Of a stretch of 13,250 nucleotides of DNA, positions 8,066 to 13,250 are shown piece by piece. Position 1 is the first letter of the stretch; each line of letters opens with the position of its first letter. A program made the translations under genes and the position numbers. The stretch is taken from contig JAANBB010000723.1 of the NCBI GenBank assembly GCA_014621425.1, positions 1 to 13,250 of the forward strand. The letters are read 5' to 3'. The notes below the pieces were generated by a model. That model ran no database searches. It saw only the letters and a program-made list of their open reading frames with translations, and had not been told where the DNA came from. This DNA comes from Cylindrodendrum hubeiense. Its lineage: Eukaryota; Ascomycota; Sordariomycetes; Hypocreales; Nectriaceae.

Positions 8066-9740
8066 GGTCACGATGGTGCCGGTGATACGGATTTAGTGAG
8101 ATCAGAAATGGTCGCCCGGTAATTGGTATAGGGTCGTGGTTGGTTTGTTTGGCGATTAGTGGGTGCTGTTCACCACTGGATGGCACTGGTCATTCCTCTG
8201 CGGTGGTGTCTTGCAATGCCTAGGGTCTAGACAGTAGAAGAGTTGGGGTTGAAAGACCAATTCGAGGTCGTGTCGAGTGTCAATGGACTGGCAACATAGG
8301 GTGTCTGGGTTCACCCTGGGACAAGACAGAAGATCAAGCAAACGGCTTTACGAGAGAAAGGCGAGACAAAGTGAACAGCACATTGGGGCGGGACGCTGGG
8401 GGCTGATATACCCCGACAGACCTGCTTACACTACGATACGAAGCGGAGCGGGCAGACGCAGAGCCCCGAAGCCACACTGGGGAAGCTCCGCGCGAGCCTC
8501 GTGGAGCAATCTCATACTATGCGGGCGACGGTCTACGCAGCAGTGTCTCGGCCGTTGCACATTTCCAATGCAGGCGCCTATGCGAGCCAACAAGTGCAAA
8601 AAAAGGAAACCAGACGCCTCGGGCGAGGGGGCGTGAGGTGTGATACGTTGTGGGCAAGCTTACTGGACGAAGCGGATACGACGCCGCGGTGTACCTGTGC
8701 GGTGCAGCGCGCAGCCGTGAGATACCAGGCAGCTGGTCTCGTCTCGGTATCGCGGGCGGAGGTAGGCGAGAGGCTCTGCAGGCTGCAGCGTGGGAGGGGG
8801 AGAGGATGTGACCGGGATGCGGTGCGAGCTGGGCAAGCTGGACCGTCCTGCGCCACGTCCGCCTCGCTTTTCGGGAGGGGAAGCCAGATGTGTGGTGATG
8901 GGCGCGGAGGTGGTGTGGGAGGGCGCGTGAGCTTCAAGTCTCCAGGGCGAGTGGTTTGCGTGAAGCTGACGAGGATGGTGGTGATGAATAGACCGCGTGC
9001 ATCGCTGTGAGGATGGTTCGCCAGCTTGCACGCAGGTCTAGGGTGGATGGATCCTCAGGTACGGGGCGAATTCCCATGTGCTTGCCGCCAAAGCCAATGG
9101 CTTAGTTCGTGAACCAGCGGCTCTCGAACTGCCTACAGAGCCTCCTAGCCTTAAGAGCCTCTTTACACAGCGATCGATCCACTGCGCCCCAGGTTGACTA
9201 CAGATTACGGCGGGTCAAGTTCACGCAGCTCAGCACCAACGAGTGGCCGACAGGCCCTCGGACGAGAAACGAGCTCACGGCGGCGTGCATCAGGACGACC
9301 GAAACACAGTCGCAAGGAGCCCGCATCTACACCCGGCGGTGACCCAGCGCTAGTAGCGACGAGAAGCGAAACCAGGCCAACCATTGCGTCCCGTGAGCCA
9401 TTCCCTCACTCACATTGCGCACAAACTGCAGCAGTAGCGCGCGACGCACGACAACGCAGCTGCCGTGTCTTTTGCTTTCCCGGATTGACGAGGCGGCACG
9501 ACCGACCGGAGGCGTCGCACACGGACACTCGCCGCTGGCCGTCGGGTGGGTGAGATGGGACGCGGGACAGCATTTGGGGGCGTTGTTTCGGCGAGGTCGA
9601 CAAGTGCCGTGCTGGTGCGGCGTGATTGGGGCGATTCGGGGGAGGGGTCGCTGTGAAGTGTTACGCTGTGCCGTGGGCATTGGCCTGTGTGGTTGGTTCA
9701 CGAGTTCAGGGCTGCAAGAGGCTTGAAAGTCAACCAGATA
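8066..9740. other. GC-rich intergenic region upstream of the Pro-rich gene
   Basis: No supported gene. The part nearest 8066 is the promoter and leader of the minus-strand gene. It contains the minus-strand sequence GGGGTATATCAGCC near 8402-8415 as a possible TATA element. Further right, frames of 100-170 codons exist on both strands and overlap. The longest minus-strand one (ending at 9327) has no ATG at its 5' end and contains no domain I know. I see no long repeats. Confidence 0.45.
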
Positions 9741-10450
9741 GGGCGGACGAGACACGATAAGCAGTGGTGCATAAACGAAATGGCGACATATTTTGGGAAA
9801 GGGCTAATGTAGAGATGGTCGGCAGGTTGAAGATGCCACACCATCAAGAAATGACTGCATCAGCGTTGGCTCACATGTTGCTGTCCATGTGAGGGTAGGA
9901 TTGGAGAGCCGAGCGAGGGGTTTGAGTGGTCTCACCGGCGATCCCCAAAATACCCAGGAGATTGAATCTGCTGGAATGTGTTGGTACGTATTAGTATGTT
10001 GAATAAGGTAATGGTGCAGTGGACAACGCAGCAGTTATCCATCATGCGTTTTTTTGTAGAGACACGGTGTTCCAATTGTAGTGATGCTTAGGTGTACTCC
10101 ATAAGCATAGCCCATCAGCATGATGGGATCTTGCACTTATTCCACTTACTATCCTTTACTTATTAAGAACCTAAGGCACCTATACTCTAGCGTATATTCA
10201 ACAAGTGCAACTACTTAATCTATGGGTTAACTATAGATAGGCTTCGGATGTGCAGAGCCTCAACCCGATAGGGAGTTGGGTTGAAAGATGCATTCGTGGC
10301 TTTGGGTATAGGGTAGGCTGTCTTACAATACTAGACTTCATCGCCGTTGAAGACGATCGGTGATCAGTGGAGATCAGATCGTCGATGATAAACGCAACGG
10401 CTACCTAGATGGGCTAATACGATGCTTGGCCGATTAAATAATTGGAAATG
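9741..10450. other. AT-rich, TpA-rich island, possible RIP-scarred relic
   Basis: This stretch is clearly richer in A and T than its flanks and is the least coding-like part of the window. In about 10135-10250 TpA steps are very dense (roughly 20 in about 115 bases by eye), for example TTACTTATTAAG, CTATACTCTAGCGTATATTC and GGGTTAACTATAGATAG. Heavy C-to-T change at CpA on both strands, the mark of repeat-induced point mutation, makes such sequence from a mobile element. No open frame, terminal repeat pair or transposase remnant can be seen, so the origin is inferred from composition only. Confidence 0.4.
10084..10127. repeat. Two adjacent perfect hairpins
   Basis: ATGCTTA at 10084-10090 is the exact inverse of TAAGCAT at 10102-10108, with an 11-base loop. 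Three bases later CCCATCA (10111-10117) pairs exactly with TGATGGG (10121-10127) across the loop GCA. Both stems are 7 bp. They sit at the left side of the TpA-rich patch. They could be remnants of a terminal structure of a small element. Confidence 0.6.
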
Positions 10451-11763
10451 GGACCACCATTTCTCTTTGTTCGACAGATGACGGGCGTTGATGAGGTTGT
10501 CAACAGCTGTCTTGCATATTGCGCACGCATACTGCGTGGTATGAGGCGAACGGTGGCTGTCTCGCCGTTGGCCAGGCTTTTTCCGAGAGCAGCCCCGATT
10601 TGGAGCGGCCAACGCAAGTGCAATCGCCGATGTCCGTTTGTATTGTCATTTTTTTGGGACCTGACAGGCCCATGCACGCCTACAGGGCTCGACCGCCGAT
10701 CGTTTCTAGTCCCATTCATCCATCAATCATGACATTAGAAACAACATCAGGTTCAAACAGACGGTCGCCGGGAGTGATGCTCTTTCCTCTCCACATCCCG
10801 TGCCCCTGGAGGGCGGGATGCCTGACGCCTTACGTGGTACCCGCCCTGAAACGGGCCCCTGTGTATGCTGCGTATGGTGTTCTGTGTCCGTGTCCGACAA
10901 GTCTGTGTCCAGTCCTGGGTGCGCACGTCGGAGCAGGTTACACTGGAGGGGAGGCAGCCCACCGCACTGAAGCCGGCCAGCGGGAGTAGTGACCCAATCG
11001 GGGTCGGATCATCGATAGAGCCCGCGGTCTTTGGCGGTGGCCTGCAGAGACGAATGGGCGTGAAATGACAATATTGCGGCCGTTTGTTCTGGACGATATG
11101 CACGCCAAGGCACCCGGCACGAGCAGACGTCTCCCAAGGCGATGCTGATGCTTGGCTAAGGCTTGGCTGATGGGGAATGGAAGAGGCCTGGAAGCATCCG
11201 AGCGTGCCTTGACGGGTGGATCCCAACGCCGACTCCATTCTCGGATCGAATGCTTTCTCAGCGGCGTGGGAAATCCTCCCAAACCTTAAGGATGTGGACG
11301 CTGCAGTGGCAGAGCGATTGGGCCATGCTGTGGTGATGGGGAGAGAGGGGCATCACCGACCAGGGTGAGTCTTGGCTACAGGGGGACAGTATTTGCATTA
11401 CGGCGGAAGAACGCGATCGGAAGCGAGCAAGAAGAATGGCATCGTTTCGGCCGTCGGGACGTGGGGTCCTGACTCCCGACGATGGTTCACGATTTAGCCA
11501 TGCGAGCGAGATGCAACGTGATGTGCTCGGACGGAGCAGACTGTCGTTATAGGAACCTGTCTAGGGCTTATCTTTACCCAGATTGGCATCTGAGCACATC
11601 GCACATCGGCTGCATTTTCGGGGGGACCCATATTGGGAAAGTTGGGAACAGACGAGTGCCTTGTCGGAATCCGCGGCATGCTGTATCGAGGATGGGAACA
11701 CTGGGTCATCCCATCCGGGATTCACACGGTCCCCGAGGCAGTCGGTGCCGGTGCGTGCCGTGT

Positions 11764-11794
11764 GGTTCTGCTGTTGGTTCTGCTGTTGGTTCTG
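11764..11794. repeat. 12-bp minisatellite, GGTTCTGCTGTT x 2.6
   Basis: Two exact copies of GGTTCTGCTGTT are followed by a partial GGTTCTG. One plus-strand frame through it reads as Val-Leu-rich and would look like a membrane segment, but this is a product of the repeat in a frame without other support. Confidence 0.85.
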
Positions 11795-12282
11795 ACGGGC
11801 AATAACCAAACCCCCGTGCCTCTTAGGCATGGTAAATACGACGAAATGCTAGGCAATTCTGCGTTAGTCATGGATAGGGCCATGGTGGATTGGGTTTGGG
11901 GGCCATGGAAACTGGTGATGACTGCATAACGAAAAAAACAAAGACCGTCGTCATCGGGCTGACGGCCAAGAAGCTCGGGGACATTGATGAGCAAGACTCT
12001 TAGACGGCGACGCTATTCCCCTTGGTGTCTGGGGCCCGGTGCCAGAACGGTTTGGCCGCCAAGTGCTAGCGTATAGGAGGGAAGCTGACTGGAGAAGCTT
12101 AACCATGTGAATACGATTGAGGGCAATACGATGGGGTTCTCACTTCTCAAGCATGTCACTATGGCCTTGGACTTCCTTGGATAGGTGCCGACATCCGGCG
12201 TTGGGGCGACGGAGCTGCTCGTGAGCGGCGGCGGTGGTAGCAGCGGGTCAACAGCGGAGGGTAGCGGCGGTAGAGGAGCTCC

Positions 12283-12310
12283 GGTGCTGCACTGGGTGCT
12301 GCACTGGGTG
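12283..12310. repeat. 12-bp direct repeat, GGTGCTGCACTG x 2.3
   Basis: Two exact back-to-back copies of GGTGCTGCACTG are followed by GGTG. Upstream, 12225-12275 is a GGC/AGC-rich stretch (GCGGCGGCGGTGG, then AGCGGCGG) that is also repeat-like. Confidence 0.85.
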
Positions 12311-12760
12311 GTATGCACAGGGGCACACAGGCTTCGGCACACAGTCTACCGCACCTTCTGTAAGAGGTTTGGATGGTGGAAAGGGAGCACGGCACACGGC
12401 CCTCGCACTGGTCGCTCGCAGAGAGTCTTGGGACAAGGAAGATGCTGGGATATGAGGCCCCGAGGGAAGAGGCATCTGAGAATCTGGACCGTTTTCGGTG
12501 GTCGGGAGGGGGCTGCTAAGCTCTGTTCAGGCGCCGCTGCCAGCTTCTGGTGCTCCTTGCGTTTCGCCCATGGCACAGCACGCACTGCTACATACAACGG
12601 GCCGACGACGGACCTCGCCCTGATCAGCACAGTGGGTGGAACGGCGGACGGCGGAGAGTGGGCAGCACTGTGGACCGCTGGGAAACTTGGCACTGCACAC
12701 GGCTGACAGACGTGAGGGCCCCTCCTCGTCCCTCAGGCTTCTCCATTAGGTTGTTCCAAG

Positions 12761-13250
12761 TCGCAATGGAGCCACCAATCAATCACACGACGTAGCCGGC
12801 TCGACCCCAGCCCAGTCCGAAACCCAACCCAGGCCACTGACTCGCTCCCGCACGCCGTGGCTACTGCACACTCGAACACAAGGGAAAAAAGAGACACAAA
12901 CCCGCATGCCCTTGGACCAGCGATGTGATGTTCGCTTCTGGCGCGCAGGCGAAGAAAAAAAAACCCCGAAAATGAAAACCAAAAGCAGCTGGAAAAGAAC
13001 TCAACCGACGCAGCAGCGACGGCGCGCATCGACGAAAACCGGATCGCTTCCCCTGTTTTCCCCCTGCCTTGTCGCGGCGCCCGCCCACCACACAGCTTCC
13101 CAAGGGGAGAAAAAAAAGGCGCCAATCCGGCTCTTCCCTGCAGCGCTAGCCCCGTGGAGGCCAATGGCCCACTTTCCCCCTTCCTAGCCCCCTGCGCGGG
13201 CGGGCCTGACTGGACGGGCCCGCGGCGACAACTGGGCCCGCCGCTGGGAT
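12761..13250. other. Possible 5' flank of a gene beyond the right edge
   Basis: The sequence carries A-rich tracts on the plus strand (GAAAAAAAAAC at about 12953, GAAAATGAAAACC, GAGAAAAAAAAGG at about 13107), a CCAAT motif at 13161-13165, and a very GC-rich end. No frame with an ATG start and recognisable product is present on either strand. GGGCCCGCGGCG at 13216 and GGGCCCGCCGCT at 13234 form a near-direct repeat. Composition of this kind is common in fungal promoters. The assignment cannot be confirmed without the adjoining sequence. Confidence 0.3.

Larger units (their letters stand above)
10451..12760. other. Intergenic region, no convincing gene
   Basis: Several frames of 90-170 codons occur on both strands. 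The one with the best start is on the minus strand, from an ATG at 11238 (AGAATGG context) to 10753, 161 codons starting MESALGSTRQ. It has no domain, no signal peptide and ordinary low-information composition, and a rival frame of similar length overlaps it, so I do not call it. A GCTTGGCT direct repeat pair is present near 11150-11168. Two 12-bp minisatellites are listed separately. Confidence 0.4.

Noticed and set aside
9327..9755. A 142-codon minus-strand frame
   Set aside because: Its 5' codon is GTG rather than ATG, it has no domain, and another frame overlaps it on the opposite strand.
10753..11238. A 161-codon minus-strand frame with a good ATG context
   Set aside because: No domain, signal peptide or composition bias supports it, and a competing minus-strand frame (10938-11282) overlaps it. 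It is kept as a candidate only within a finding.
11633..11929. Plus-strand frame with a Val/Leu run resembling a membrane segment
   Set aside because: It begins at TTG, and the Val/Leu run comes from a 12-bp minisatellite.
12185..12706. A 173-codon plus-strand frame
   Set aside because: It starts at GTG, is Gly/Trp-rich through repeats, and has no recognisable domain.
12765..12825. tRNA-like B-box sequence (GGCTCGACCCC, about 12799)
   Set aside because: The T-stem has a mismatch, no A-box lies at the right distance, and no acceptor stem pairs. It might be a decayed tRNA-derived sequence, but this cannot be supported.

Overview
The window looks like nuclear DNA of a filamentous ascomycete (Pezizomycotina, probably Sordariomycetes; this is an inference). 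Reasons: a single-exon BCS1-like AAA ATPase of the type that is multi-copy in these fungi, CT-rich leaders in front of start codons, GC-rich coding DNA, long gene-poor spacers, and a small TpA-rich island of the kind left by repeat-induced point mutation. I see no bacterial operon, tRNA, rRNA, CRISPR array or intact transposon.

Layout. 1-1431: GC-rich non-coding DNA with simple repeats, ending in a pyrimidine-rich leader-like stretch. 1432-2689 (+): coding-like, Pro/Ser/Thr-rich sequence with a good start context, but its best reading frame changes at least three times and is cut by stops; a decayed gene, or less likely an intron-containing one. 3176-5284 (-): the clearest gene, a 702-residue BCS1-type AAA ATPase with one N-terminal membrane segment, a full set of AAA motifs, a linker inserted inside the AAA domain, and a long Lys/Glu coiled-coil plus acidic Ser-rich tail. 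A TATA box and CT-rich leader lie upstream. 5440-7348: intergenic, with a 10-bp minisatellite and a near-perfect 22-bp palindrome. 7349-8065 (-): a 238-residue disordered Pro/Gly/Ser-rich protein of unknown function with PPMQ repeats. 8066-13250: about 5 kb with no convincing gene, containing a TpA-rich patch with two adjacent hairpins (about 9741-10450), two 12-bp minisatellites, and at the right edge a sequence that looks like the 5' flank of a gene outside the window.

The two supported genes are both on the minus strand about 2 kb apart and presumably have separate promoters. Nothing shows that they act together. I found no previously undescribed multi-gene system. The most unusual items are the architecture of the AAA ATPase and the broken coding region at 1432-2689.
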